Part shown: piece by piece, positions 23,767 through 35,708 of the stretch
How the letters are laid out: each line of letters begins with the position of its first letter
How positions within the stretch are numbered: the stretch's first letter is position 1
Source of the DNA: Nelumbo lutea
Taxonomy: Eukaryota; Streptophyta; Magnoliopsida; Proteales; Nelumbonaceae
DNA: 64,000 nt
Direction of reading: 5' to 3'
Assembly (NCBI GenBank): GCA_022828595.1
Contig: JAKGHH010000008.1
Location: forward strand, 20,638,378 to 20,702,377
Program-made: the position numbers and the translations under genes
The notes under the pieces: model-generated
Told to the model about the DNA's origin: nothing
The model's database searches: none
Seen by the model: only the letters and a program-made list of their open reading frames with translations

Positions 23767-24617
23767 TGATGAAGGATGATTTGACCCAACCTATGAAACG
23801 ATGACACGTAGACACTGACTCAGCATAAGCAACAACTTAGCATTGTGGCTCAGTACAACTAAGTTACGGGCCCATAAAGCAACTTGCTACATTGTAGTGC
23901 GCAAAAGGAGGAGCTCGCCACAACACGAGCTCTGGGTTCCCCGAGCTACCTCTAAAGGGATATTCTGAGGCAACTTTAGATTGCGAGCTAAGAAAACTAG
24001 CTCACCCGAGCTCCCAAGTAGACAAGTCGTCCCGAGGACCAATTCTACTAAGGGTACTCTTGTATCCCGAGCTCGTTGCAAAGTAGCTCGCGAATGGGCC
24101 GCACGAGCATTCCTCAGCAAGCTTCTACTCGACAGGCCATACCGATTAGATTGTGCTGCGTCCCTTACTGACGGTGCAGTCCCTGTCCTTTCCACAATTT
24201 GCACCCATGTCTCTCAACAGGCGGAGGCGTGCTTGTCACTTTGGAGACGTGTCACTCACCCGGGCGAGGAGTATGTCACAACGGCCACCTGCGCAGCCCT
24301 GGCAGGTAACGGTTGTGGCAGGGGCCCAATGGCGGTTATGCCCGATCTCACAAGAACGCCCCTATAAAAGCCCTCAGGGCAGAAGATAAGCTTCTTCTTG
24401 AGACCTCTAACCTCTCGAGTATAGTGATAAAGCGCGACCTACACTCTTAGCTACCGACTCTTCTTTTCCTTCTTTTTTGCATTATAACTTAAGCATCAGA
24501 GTATTCCCACCGGGTAAAATCCTCGGGAATCCTTCCTTTCATCTTCTCAGGTGTCATCCATTGTCAACAAGGAGCCGATCAGCAGCCAACTAGGAGTGCC
24601 CGGATCGTGCCGCATCA
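23767..24617 (+). repeat. 3' LTR of element 2
   Basis: The partner of 16651-17500, with the same ends and TATA box (24363-24370). It is followed by the AACAC target duplication. Confidence 0.96.
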
Positions 24618-25074
24618 AACACAAAGAAGAAAATTGGCATTAGAATACTTCAAAAAACATAGAGACGTTATTTTAGATTGTAGATGAACGTTTGAAACTT
24701 TAAGTGACACACCCACTATTCGATTTTAGGTTGTTAAAGTGTGGCTAGCTGCTCTCCAATGCTTTGTTCAAAATGTGCAAATGGAGAAGACAATGGTTTC
24801 TCCATTCACAAGGGTAGTTTGGGTATTATGAAAAACATTTAGGGACTGGACCACCCAAAACTTTCGAATAAGCATTTGTTAAACAAGTGCTTAAAAAAGC
24901 AACATTGAACATGCTTATTTTTAAGTGTTTTTTTTCAAAAATAAGCACTTATACCTAACATATTTGCCAAACATGTATAAGTGCTTATTTTCCACTTAAT
25001 GTGTGGTCCCATCACTTCTTTTAAGGACTTATAGAAATAAGTACTTAAAAGCAATGAAATCAAACATGGCATTA

Positions 25075-26130
25075 ATGAAATTAGAATTTTTGGGGTACTT
25101 TAAGTAACTTTTTGAATTTTAGAGGTTTTTAAGAATTTATCAAATAGTTCAAGGATATTTCAAATAATTAATTTAAAACTTTTACAAGATGAAATCAGGC
25201 GCCCCACAAACACCCCACATCACCCTCCCAACCAGAAAATGTTTCCAATGCCTGCAGAGATGTGCATATGAGGAGCTTGTGGGACACCAATGTTATTACG
25301 GACTTTATCATTAAGCTAGTTTTATTGGAGATTGGCTTCCATAAGGGCAAGCTCATGCCTACAAATATCTCCCCATAAAATAAAACAATACTATTATAAG
25401 GGCTATTCGATCAGGCTTTGCCCTGAAAGAAACCAAATTCGTTTTATTGGTGATAATTTCAAACATCACCCTAATAGTTACTATTATTTCCATCCAATTT
25501 GGCTTCGATTAGGGCAATTCCCATTCGGGCAGCTTTTTCTGTCTTGCATTGAGAATATTTCTGTACTTGAATGCTTTAAAAAAGGTTGTTAAAATGGTGT
25601 GGGCACAGATTTGCCCTGATAGAAGCCGATCTCATTTCCATCGGATTTTTAATCTTTCATGAAATGTACGGCTTGGCGCTAAAAGTAAACTCAAGGTAGC
25701 ATATCTTAATTACATCAATTGATTGATTTCGAGGCACCGACGGTAGCATTACAACAAACTCGCTTAATACATAATAAGAAAAGACAACATCCTCCAATTA
25801 AGCAAGGATTAGGGCAATTTCACAGGAAATATTTTCAAAATGATTCTAAAATAAATATATAATTATAAAAATACTGAAACTCCTTCACGTGAGTCGAGCG
25901 AGTGCTTTACATCCGCTTCTTCCTTGAACTATGCTATTGACCTTTTTAAGCACTTGCGCAGAAGACGCTCCCCAACAAAGAATCACGTATGACGCAACAT
26001 GCTTTTAAACTTTTCAGGTATGGTACCAAAGAGCAGATTTGAGATTTCATGTTCATTTTAAAGGAAAAAAAAAAGGACAAAATTAATAAATTACAATTGA
26101 GTCAACTGCGGAGAATCCCCGGTTACTGAC
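25075..26130. other. Intergenic, possible decayed repeat
   Basis: Variants of GATTAGGGCAATTCCCATTCGGG and its complement recur near 25335, 25405, 25500, 25610 and 25810 in both orientations. This hints at an old TIR element, but no clean ends were found. No gene recognised. Confidence 0.4.
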
Positions 26131-26145
26131 GTGGCTTGTAATAGC

Positions 26146-26320
26146 CACGTGGAGGAACATAACCGCTTGTATTAAAAGCTTGTTCTCTTACGTGCCACCT
26201 GTAAAGTTTGCATCAATAGGAGGACGGCACATTAACGGGGACTGGAATGCGCGACACGTGGTAAGAGAGGGTTTCTTGCAAATTTGCAATTCAGGTCAAC
26301 GGTTTTTGATTTGCCACGTG
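26146..26320 (+). promoter_or_regulatory. Cluster of three G-boxes (CACGTG)
   Basis: CACGTG at 26146-26151 (GCCACGTGG), 26255-26260 (GACACGTGG) and 26315-26320 (GCCACGTGGC), 220-390 bases upstream of the RING gene TATA box. G-box/ABRE cores bind bZIP and bHLH factors. Three in 175 bases suggest stress- or light-responsive control of the RING gene; this is inference. Confidence 0.6.
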
Positions 26321-26536
26321 GCTATCCTTATGGCCATTCTGGACAATGGGTGACTCACTCACCCCGGCTGATGCTTTCATTTTCTTTATTTTTGTTCTTT
26401 TTTTTAATCGAAGATGCTTCCATTTTCCATTAGAATTTTAAAAGGAGACGGGGTCTAGGGTGGGTGCTTCTCCTCATATGTCATATCGTTCTCTTTCGCT
26501 GTAGTCAGCTTAGCTTACCATGTACTCCCACTCGCA

Positions 26537-26544
26537 TATATAAC
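26537..26544 (+). promoter_or_regulatory. TATA box of the RING gene
   Basis: TATATAAC is 86 bases upstream of the start codon at 26623. It is followed by a CT-repeat (26551-26579) and a GT-rich 5' leader, a common plant core-promoter layout. Confidence 0.6.
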
Positions 26545-26622
26545 AAGAGGGCCCTCTCTCTCTCTCTCTCTCTCTCTCTGCGAGTCTTTGTGTGTGCGTG
26601 TGTGTGAAGGTTTTGGGGTGAG

Positions 26623-29600
26623 ATGGGTTCGGGCAGCAGTCGTTTGGGCTCCCGCCTTTCTCGGTCGCGAGTAAACCGCTGGAAGACGAGAAGGCTCTCC
26701 TCGTTGATTTGCGGTGGCTCCTCTTCTCACGCTTCGGCTGAGGTGATGTTGTCAAGAACCGGAAATGGAAAATAAAGCATGCTTTGTTGGTCCAATTGTT
26801 CTAATCGATTTCTTGAGCTATGGAGCTCTTTCAGCTGCTTCGATTTTATTTATGTTGTTTTATAGATAAGATGTGAACCCTAACATCGGTTTCTTTATAG
26901 CCGGAGATCGAACGATTGATGTGGAAGATTGACAATCTTGTGGGTATAATTTGGGGATTGATTTCTGTTTATTTCATTAGGGTTTAATTAGTCGTTTATT
27001 TGAAGTTCAATTAATGGGCAACATTTGGTGGAATTTTATTTGTTTTTAAGAGTTTCAGGGTGAAATGGACGTGATTAGACACATTATATGCATTTCTTTT
27101 AGTAGATTCCACGGATTCGGATTAAAAATAATGTTTATTGCGAAACGGGTACAATTGGTCCTGTTATCCTGTAGACCCTGATTGTTAATCAGGTCTTCAT
27201 GAACTCTGTCTTTCATTTCTTTAAATTTGGATTGGAATAATTGATTTTGAAGGCTTGAAGTTAAAAATCGTACATGATAAACTTTATCAGTAGAATCTAT
27301 GTAACTATCAGTGGAGTTAGGAATTCGCTTTGTATTAGTAAAGCTCCCAACTTATTCTGACCTACGCTTGATAGGACTCAACTTTTAACTGTGGAATGGA
27401 GGAGTTGAAGCGAGTTTGGTACTGAATATAGGATGCTCCAGGTAGATATAGACAGGCTTGTCCTTGGGTGCTAATTACAGAGTCATATGTTTGGATCCTG
27501 GATGGTGTAGTTTTCTGAAGGTGATAATTGCTACATGCAAGCCCTTTTGTTTGTTTCAGTGTGGTTGTTTATCTGTTAACCATGCTTGGGCTTTTCAAAA
27601 TTGTATTAGCAGCATTAGAAAATTCTATTCCTTGTTGATAAGAGTTTGCTGGTAAATAGTGGCCTCTCAGGAGAATTACTTGAGCGTATCTTTTAAACGT
27701 TTCTTGTACATCCAAGAAATGTTTGTATATTATTTGAGCATGGACTAATACTTGAAGTTCAAGTAGGAACTGGATCAGTTCATCTTTAAATGTTACTAGT
27801 TACAGTGTTATGGCCAGTTGTAGTACAGATTGATATTGAAGTGCTTTACTTTATGCAATGATCATCATTTTTTTTACTGGCAGTATTTTACTCTATCTGT
27901 GGTTTTCTGATATTAAAATCATTCTGTGCATGCTGATGCCACATGTAATTGAAAGTGAGATTTGACATATGCAGATGTTCTTTAACTGCAGATGGAAGAT
28001 CATCCGGCTGAATTACTGTCTAGTTCTCAACAAGCTCATGATCTGGTTGCTATTAATGAAATCCAAAACTCAGGGATGGAATCCTCACCAATATTTGATT
28101 CAGTGTCCAAGTGTTCCAGCTCCAAGACTGAAGATGGAGCATCATCTGAAAGCAACAATAGTCCTGATGAGAATGCTTGTCTAGAATGCAGGTCAAGAAA
28201 TGGTGAAAAATGTAAAAATACTAAGTACTACTCAAAGAGTAAGGAATTAGTTCCTTGTCAGGCAAATGCTGATACTGGTCCATTAGATGTGGCTAGTACC
28301 TCATTTAAAGGGCTGCAACCTATACATGCAGTCTCTATAAATCAAGAATCTAGCTTGGATTCGACTGTTGAGATTAATAATTCTACAAGTGAGAATTGTT
28401 CTGATCCAGAGAAGACATGTTCAAGTAGTTCCCCTCATCATGAACATGGTGATTCATTCGCAAATGTTACATCAGCCGTTGAAAATCGTATGGGTGAACC
28501 TTTGGGTGTCCAGAATTCTGATGCAGATTCTGCTCCTGTTCTTTCGGATTCACAAGTTACTTTGCGATCACTAGCAGATGATCCATCTCATGAGGCATCA
28601 GTCACAGGTTCAGGATTCGCCATGTCTGATAGGCATCAGGAAGGAATAATCGGAAGTGTACTTCATGTTGATGTGGTGAGTATCTCTTCCAACATCTTAT
28701 CTAGTAGCTCTGGGGATATTAGTAACCGTGAGGCAAGACGAAACAGTAGAAGATTGTTTTGGGATGCATTTTCCAGACGCAGTTCTAGAAGACATATTGA
28801 TTCCCCAACCATAGTTTTCTCAACTGAAGATGCTGACGATCTGGGATCTCCCGACAGATGGCTCCTTGACTTCAGTGGCGATCTTTTTGAAGATGGGTTT
28901 GGAGGTGAATCAGGATACCTAGGCAGAAGCCATGGAATTTATGAACGGCGATGGAACTCAGGATCTGAGGTGGTCCTCTCTCTCTCTCTCTTGTTGTCTT
29001 ATATACCTTCCATTTTCCTTTTCTGTTTGGAAAATGCAATGGGTGAACAGAACTGTTATTGACATTCATTTGGCCTTTCTGTTCTCCTTTATTTTCATTA
29101 AATTTAATGCACATTTAACTTTTTAGATCTGGGAAAGACTTCGTGGTGGCTTTGATGAGAATGGCAGGCGAACAACTTTTTGTGCATCTGGACTACATCC
29201 TGATGGTACATGTTCATGTGGAAGTTTCTTAGTGGCTGAAGAGTCTGGTACTCGTGCAAGTATTTCACGAATAGTCATGCTAGCTGAAGCATTATTTGAG
29301 GTAGATCCCATTGAATTAAATGATTTGGTCTTTGGTGTGCTTTTTGGCTTTAGTAATTGTTTGATATTCTTTTCTTAATACTTTCATTTCAGAATTTTGT
29401 AACTTTCTAAAATGCAAGCATCAATTTTCTTTTATCACATGGAAATGCCATTGTGGTAGTTAATGAGACTTGTAAGCAGTCTGCTCTTAAGTTTCATTGC
29501 CTTTTGTGCCTTTGTGGCCGATTTTATCATTGAAGGGTTGATTTTGTTTGCGGCATGGGTTTGTTGGTGAACTGCCTGCTTGTGAGTTTTATGACCTTGG

Positions 29601-32600
29601 CAGCATGTTTTTTCCCCCCACTAATAGTTGATTAAGGTTGTTGGTATGGGTTTGACAATGATGTTTTGAATGTCTTTTCTAAATCACAAGGATCTGAATA
29701 ATGTGGTTTGGTGATTAGTAGTATTTATTAGGTGTAATAGGATACGAGTTTGAAACACATCAAAATGGAAGGGGAAAAAGAAGAGTATGGGTTTAAGTCT
29801 GGCAGTCCACTTCTACCTGATATTGATATCTGTGATGCAAATTAAGAGAATTCTTGTATTTTATCTAACATAACTGTGATGCAATAAAAAAGGGGAAAAA
29901 GTCTTCATGTGGTCACATGATATTGTAACATCTATTTGTTAAGTTCTCTCATTATTTATAGTAAAAGGACAAAAGCCATTAAGAGAAAAAGAGAACACAA
30001 CCATCTAGATGAAGGGATTTAACGAAGGCAAATAGAAAACTAAGGACCAAATAAAACTTTGGTTACAACTCATCCCAGTACGATGCCTAAACCCAAAGAT
30101 ATCCATAGAATATCTTCTAAATCTTCTCCTCTCACTTATTTAAAATCTTGATGCACAAGAGCCCAATCAGCAATTATATGTGAGATGTCAGCAACTGGCT
30201 TTTCCGTTGATTGGTACTTGTCTTCACAAATTCAATCTATTTCTTTCCTTCCACACAATCCAGCAAACAACAAGAGCTATCAAATGCCAAATGATTTTTG
30301 CCTTTTTCCTATCTTAAGTCATAATGAGAAAATTTCTTTTGGCACCAGTAACAAATTTTTTGAACGTCAAAAATGTTGAAATCCAGAATGAAATCTGTCC
30401 ATTGACAATTGATGAATGAACATCTGACATCTTGTTCTTGAATTTTACACATTTCACATATGCTTGGAAGCTGATAGACTTTTTCAAATGGTCTAGAGTT
30501 TAGAATGTTGTCTAGTGCCACTACTTGTGCAAATGCTTCAGTTCTAGGTATAATGGGATTTCCCCATATTCCGTAAGTTTCTGAGTCTGTTTCTTGTCCT
30601 CTTATGATGCCTTCATAATAGGACTTCATAGTAAAATTTATGTGAATACACTCCTTCCACCATCTTATGTCATCCTCAGTTGGATCATTGTTTGTTATTT
30701 CCAACCTAGAGAGCAACATAATACATTCTTCCTGTTCTCTATCCAACAATGGTCTTGTGAAAGCTGGAAACCAGACCACATATCCTTTCTTCTCAAAATA
30801 TTAATTGAGTGTGATTTTTAATGCTTAACCTGTACAATCTGGGACATACGTTGCATAACTTTCCTAATCCACAGCACTTATCTTCCCAAAATCTCACCTA
30901 ATCTACCTACTAAAAACTGTTTATCTTGTAAATCCTGCCTGAAACTTCATAATCCCTTTCCACATGGTAATCCCATGGGAAGCTGAAACTTCCATTGTAT
31001 TCTATTGAATCTAGCAACCACATACTTGCACACCACCATCCTCCACAATGCATCTCTTTCAACACCAAATATTCGAAGACATTTTCCTATAAGGCTCTAT
31101 TCATTTCCTTAATCTACCTACTAAAAACTGTTTATCTTGTAAATCCTGCCTGAAACTTCATAATCCCTTTCCACATGGTAATCCCATGGGAAGCTGAAAC
31201 TTCCATTATTCTATTGAATCTAGCAACCACATACTTGCACACCACCATCCTTCACAATGCATCTCTTTCAACACCAAATATTCGAAGACATTTTCCTATA
31301 AGGCTCTATTCATTTCCTTAATCTACCTACTAAAAACTGTTTATCTTGTAAATCTTGCCTGAAACTTCATAATCCCTTTCCACATGGTAATCCCATGGGA
31401 AGCTGAAACTTCCATTGTATTCTATTGAATCTAGCAACCACATACTTGCACACCACCATCCTCCACAATGCATCTCTTTTAACACCAAATATTCGAAGAC
31501 ATTTTCCTATAAGGCTCTATTCATTTCCTTAATCCTTATTCGTGAATCACCTACTTTTTGCAATTCTTCCCTCTACCCAGCCCTCTCATAAAAAGTCATT
31601 TTGAAATATCTCAAGCTCACAACCTTTGCCTTGACCTTTAATGGCACTCTTACTAAGAGTATTTCTGCCATTGAAGGAAAGATATCTGCATTTCCATGTC
31701 GCTAATCTATTCTCCACCCTATCTATCATTTCTTGCCACATAGAGAAAGCAAATACATTTTCTCCAATGGGAACACCCAGTTACCCAATATGTAAATGGA
31801 AAATTTCCTACTTAACACTCCATTTCCAGCATGCTAGAAATCCTCCATTTGATCATTCACTCCAATCATCACACTCTTGTAGAGATCAATATTTTAAAAA
31901 GCATGTAGGTGTATTGTGTATGCTTGGAGGCACGAAGCATTCAAAAAATGCCCTGAGGCGTATGCCTCAAACACCTTTGGTATGCCTGTTACACCTCATG
32001 CACCTAATCCATGCCTCAAGAAGAGAAAACTCCTCCACCTCCTATTGAGGAGGCTTATGCCTCCTTGAACGCAGGAGAAGACTCGCATTTTGAACTACAC
32101 TTCACACCTCTGGGTGGTGGGGTGCCTTGTTAGGCCTTTGTGTTTTAAAACTTTGGTAGAGACTAACGTATTTTCTGATTGGTTGTGAAGATTAACCTTC
32201 AGCCTCAACATCCTTCCAAAGTTTTTAAGAATTTCCATGCTTCCTTCTCTTAATATTTCTTTCAGTGGTTATGATTCTCCCTAAATTCCTATTGAATAAA
32301 TGCATTATTTGGTTTAATGGTAACAAAGAATTTGGTGCTTCAAGAAAACACTTCAATTTTCTTTATATGTAGTTGAACTTGCAGTCCAACTCAGTTCTCC
32401 ACGAGTGATCTCACAGCATGTATCAGCCGCACATCAGGAACATCTCTTGTACTTGTATGTTATTATTCATGGGAGATGTTTTCAAATCCCAATACACAGT
32501 GGGATGTGGGCCATGTGGCTGTGAGGTCAGTGTGAGGAGTGTTCTGTGAGGAGCAGATCCCAATTCGTTCTCCACACCCTCGTTTATCTTCTGTTTTGGT

Positions 32601-34862
32601 GGTGGTGGTGGGGGATTGATTTAGAAGCTGATGCTTAGCACAGTGTCAGGTTGAGTTGAGGATCAGCAAGAGTTGCTTAACCTTAGTGCCTGCAGCCAAT
32701 GACCCAGTAGTTGAGATGGTCACTCAGGAGGTGTCAGGTTGAGTTGAGGATCAGCAAGAGTTGCTTAACCTTAGTGCCTGCAGCCAATGACCCAGTAGTT
32801 GAGATGGTCACTCAGGAGGTGCAGGTTCATGCCTACAGAACTGCAGGCTCTCCATGGTATGGTCCAGGGGCCTCACATGCATCCTGCTCTGTTCCCTCTC
32901 CTGATTCCCCGTGATGTTTTTTTTTTTTTTTAATTTTTTCCAGCCCAGTATTTCAAAGATTAATATGTTAGGAGGGGTTCTAATGTTTAAACATATAGTA
33001 GTTGCACCTTACCCCTAAGAATTTGGTTCTAATACAGATTTGTACAAGCTAATACAGCAATGTTCCTTTGAATTTATTTATTTCTGTATGAATAAAAGCT
33101 CCCTCCTAAAATATTCCATAGATTCTGATTGTTTTCATATTTTTGGTCTCTGATGTGATTTGCAGGTTTTGGATGAAATTCACCGCCAACCTGTGCCCCT
33201 TTCACTATCAATGGTCTCAGTCCCAGCTCCAGAATCTGTTGTTAATGCACTTCCTCTTAAGAGTCACAAGAAAGCTAACACAGCAGAGACTGGAGCTGAT
33301 GTGGAACAGTAAGTTTGTTGGTATATTATGATTTTTGAAGTATTATGAGTCCATGGTTCCTTGTAGAAGAGACTACGGGTCCGTTTGGTTTGTAATCTGA
33401 ACCGGAATTGGAACTGGAATGGAAAAATTGGAATCGGAATGGTCTATTCCCATGGTCTGTTTGGTTCAGACAAGAACCGGAATGGGAAGGAGGGAATGGC
33501 CATTCCCTCAAATGGGGGAATGCCATTCCACAGGTGGGAATGGGATTCCGATTCCGCCCAACCAAACAGTTGGAATTGGAATGAGCCATTCTGATTCTGA
33601 TTCCAGACCCCTATTCCGGTAAACCAAACAGGACCTACAATATCAGTCTGAGGCAGGTTGACTCCAATATAGTGGGTAACTAATATGCATTTCCTTTTTA
33701 GTTAGGCTTGCACTTTTTGGTGGGTGGCATGTTAGTCCAGTTTGTTTCCTGCCAATTTGACTTTGATGCAAACTTGAAGAAAAAATCAACTGCTCTCGTG
33801 CATATTAGGCAAGTGTGTTTCTGCCAATTTGACTTTGGTGCAAACTTGAAGAAAAAATCAACTGCTGTCGTGCATATTGGGGTCAGTCTGCATTAGGCTC
33901 TTGAGTCTCTTCGTAATTTGGCTTGATTTTTTGGAGATTTGCTTCTTGGACCATTGTTGCATGGTTACACACTTGTGTTACAGATGGCCTGGCTTCTTGT
34001 TACTGGACTTTGCTCCTTATCGAGGTTGAGCAAGGGCTGTAAAATTGCCAGTTGTGGGAGAAAAGTGCTTGATGATGATCAAGTCAAGCTTTAGGTGCAT
34101 GGAAAGCATGCTTTGAGATAATCACATATTGGGATTGTTTAGGCAAATGAGTTGTTTCAGACTTGCAGGGAGCACATTTAGTAGACTAGTTAATTAGCCC
34201 CTGAAGGGAAATTCTCTTGCGGCAGTAAAGGATGTATATCACTTGAAGTTGCAGGATTTTTATATATTGCCATTTGAGACCAAACCATAAAATGATACAA
34301 ATGCTAGGAGACCCATCTTTATCTGGCTGAGGACAAGTCATCAGACATCTGTAGTTAAATAACTCCATGTGATTACTATCACAGTCACCATCATGTCGGA
34401 AAGGGTAACTTAGCTTTGCATGGGTTAGCTGACATGGTTCTTTTTTTTCTTTTTTCCCTTTTTATGAGTTCCGTAATTCTCACCTTACTGTTTTTGCTTA
34501 CTTCAACCTGTAAATTAATGAAATGTGCTGCAGATGTTATATATGTCTGGCCGAATACGAGGAAGGGGATAAAATAAGAGTCCTTCCCTGCCATCACGAG
34601 TACCATATGCCATGCATTGATAAATGGCTCAAAGAGATACACGGGTACCATAACATTACCTTTCCCTGTTTCTGTTCACAATTATTTCGGTGTGTTCTTT
34701 GTTTGTTTTTGTGTGGGTCACAACAAGCTCATTGTTCCTGCCTGCCTGTTACTGGTGTTTAACAGGGTGTGCCCTCTCTGCCGTGGAGATGTTTGTGGGG
34801 GTGGGGGTGGGGGTGGCTTGGCGGAGGGCTCTGCTTCAAACCCACAGGTGTCTTCTATTTGA
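26623..34862 (+). CDS. RING-H2 (C3H2C3) E3 ubiquitin-protein ligase, plant type
   Basis: Six coding exons: 26623-26742, 27992-28969, 29127-29300, 33166-33308, 34534-34644 and 34766-34862. All frames join, giving 540 aa. The N-terminus MGSGSSRLG has Gly2 and Ser6, as in N-myristoylated proteins, followed by a basic stretch. A long Ser-rich, probably disordered region follows. A conserved block is around residues 367-424 ([15 protein letters not shown] to [11 protein letters not shown]). The RING is C473, C476, C491, H493, H496, C499, C511 and C514, within [19 protein letters not shown], then a Gly-rich tail. Such ligases recruit an E2 and ubiquitinate targets. It resembles the Arabidopsis JUL1-like RING group from memory; that subgroup assignment is tentative. 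Starting at 27992 would drop exon 1, but exon 1 joins in frame and looks conserved. Confidence 0.88.
30180..31870 (-). mobile_element. LINE (non-LTR retrotransposon) 3' remnant in RING gene intron
   Basis: Read on the minus strand, 31640-31800 gives [24 protein letters not shown], the typical segment after the LINE reverse transcriptase. Frame 30779-30309 gives [20 protein letters not shown] and a C-x2-C (CEMC) zinc-knuckle-like module (zf-RVT style). The 5' part is missing and stops are present. It lies antisense to the host gene in its 3.9-kb third coding intron. Confidence 0.7.
30900..31530. repeat. Three tandem copies of a 211-bp unit within the LINE remnant
   Basis: Units at 30900-31110, 31111-31319 and 31320-31530 each begin AATCTACCTACTAAAAACTG and end TCTATTCATTTCCTT. 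They are almost identical, so the triplication is recent compared with the decayed LINE. Confidence 0.93.
32643..32820. repeat. 88-bp tandem duplication in RING gene intron
   Basis: GTGTCAGGTTGAGTTGAGGA starts at 32643 and again at 32731. The copies match to CACTCAGGAG, with essentially no differences. Confidence 0.92.
33377..33635. mobile_element. MITE family A, copy 2 (in intron)
   Basis: A 259-bp element starting GGGTCCGTTTGGTTTG and ending AACCAAACAGGACC, with TAC target duplications (33374-33376 and 33636-33638). Internal GGAATGGCCATTCC words are shared with copies 1 and 3. It lies just after the fourth coding exon of the RING gene. Confidence 0.82.
33743..33887. repeat. 72-bp tandem duplication in RING gene intron
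   Basis: GCCAATTTGACTTTG occurs at 33751 and 33823. Each copy continues with GCAAACTTGAAGAAAAAATC and a CGTGCATATT word. Confidence 0.9.
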
Positions 34863-35708
34863 GGCAACTGTATACATATGTACACATCCTAGGAGCAGTA
34901 GGTCATGTTTACTCTTAAAATGTTGGACGCCATCTCTTCTCAAAAATAATTGAAGTGGCGTCTGTATTATGTAGTTACCCGGCAACTAGATGTTGTAGCA
35001 TGTTTACCGCTATAATTTCTCAGCCTTGTAAATTTTACAAATCTTGCGTAGAATCTCCTACATTACACTGGCTCATTTTGTATGCCTGGATGCTTCCCTC
35101 TCTTTGTTACGTTCAATCCTCCGGGGTAGAGGCGTGGAGGAGCTCTATAATGCATTTATAAGGTAATACTGGCATCGTCTACTGACCCATTTGATTTGGA
35201 TGCATGAGTTGAACCGTGAACAGATGGCCCAAGTGACGTCCACTGTCGGTTTGGTTTCAATTTATTCAAGTACGTTCGATGAGAGTACCGGGTTGACATG
35301 GATGAAGGGACTGGACTTTTGGTTTTTGCTCGGTTTGTGAATCCGCTGTTATTTTCCTTGACAGAAAAATGGCATATCTATGATACCCGAATGGTATGGT
35401 ACCTGACAAGTTTTAACCAATCAGAAACACGTAAGAATGAATGACAGTTGATTAGGCCCTGTTTTGGCATCAATTTTAGAAGATTTTCAGAATTCATTTT
35501 TTTTTTCTGAAAGAAACAAATTCTGAGAATTTTCCAAAATAAAAAAAAACGTGAGGCTGTTTGGCACTACCTTCTCTTCTTCTTTCCTATGTATTTCTGC
35601 ACTCAAATGAGGAACACACGATACTACTTTGACTACTTGTTCGATGGGAAAAGTCATTGAAATACCAAGACCATGAATTTGAAAACTTTGCCCATGATGG
35701 ATTCAAGC
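34863..35708. other. 3' flank of RING gene, then intergenic
   Basis: The first 300 bases are probably the 3' UTR. No clear single polyadenylation signal could be chosen. The rest shows no gene. Confidence 0.4.

Larger units (their letters stand above)
16651..24617 (+). mobile_element. Ty3/Gypsy Tat-lineage LTR retrotransposon, element 2 (deletion derivative)
   Basis: An 8.0-kb element with 850/851-bp LTRs (TGATGAAGGATG...GCCGCATCA) and a perfect 5-bp target duplication AACAC (16646-16650 and 24618-24622). It has a primer site, a polypurine tract, the gag N-terminus, the RT end, RNase H, integrase, a repeat block and an antisense gene. Compared with element 1, about 3 kb from gag to the RT thumb is missing. 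The LTRs differ less than those of element 1 (by eye roughly 5-9%), so it is the younger insertion. Confidence 0.95.
15909..25071. mobile_element. TIR DNA element of about 1.2 kb, split by LTR element 2
   Basis: The left part (15909-16650) begins GGCTATGTTTGGTG. The right part (24623-25071) ends, on the minus strand, TGCCATGTTTGATTT. Ten of the first twelve TIR bases match. TTA flanks both sides (15906-15908 and 25072-25074), as for PIF/Harbinger-type elements. Subterminal AAGTGCTTAT words occur in both orientations near each end. No transposase frame was seen, so it is probably non-autonomous. Confidence 0.65.

Noticed and set aside
26880..26945. Possible small second exon (acceptor TTTATAG at 26900)
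   Set aside because: Exon 1 joins directly in frame to the exon at 27992; adding this piece would break the frame. It could be a rare variant.
29301..29380. Continuation of the third RING-gene exon past GAG|GTAGAT
   Set aside because: A donor site fits at 29301 and the next exon (VLDEIHRQP) restores the conserved protein; the read-through lacks similarity.
30900..31530. CRISPR-like or satellite array
   Set aside because: Three 211-bp units with no spacers, inside a LINE remnant in a plant intron.
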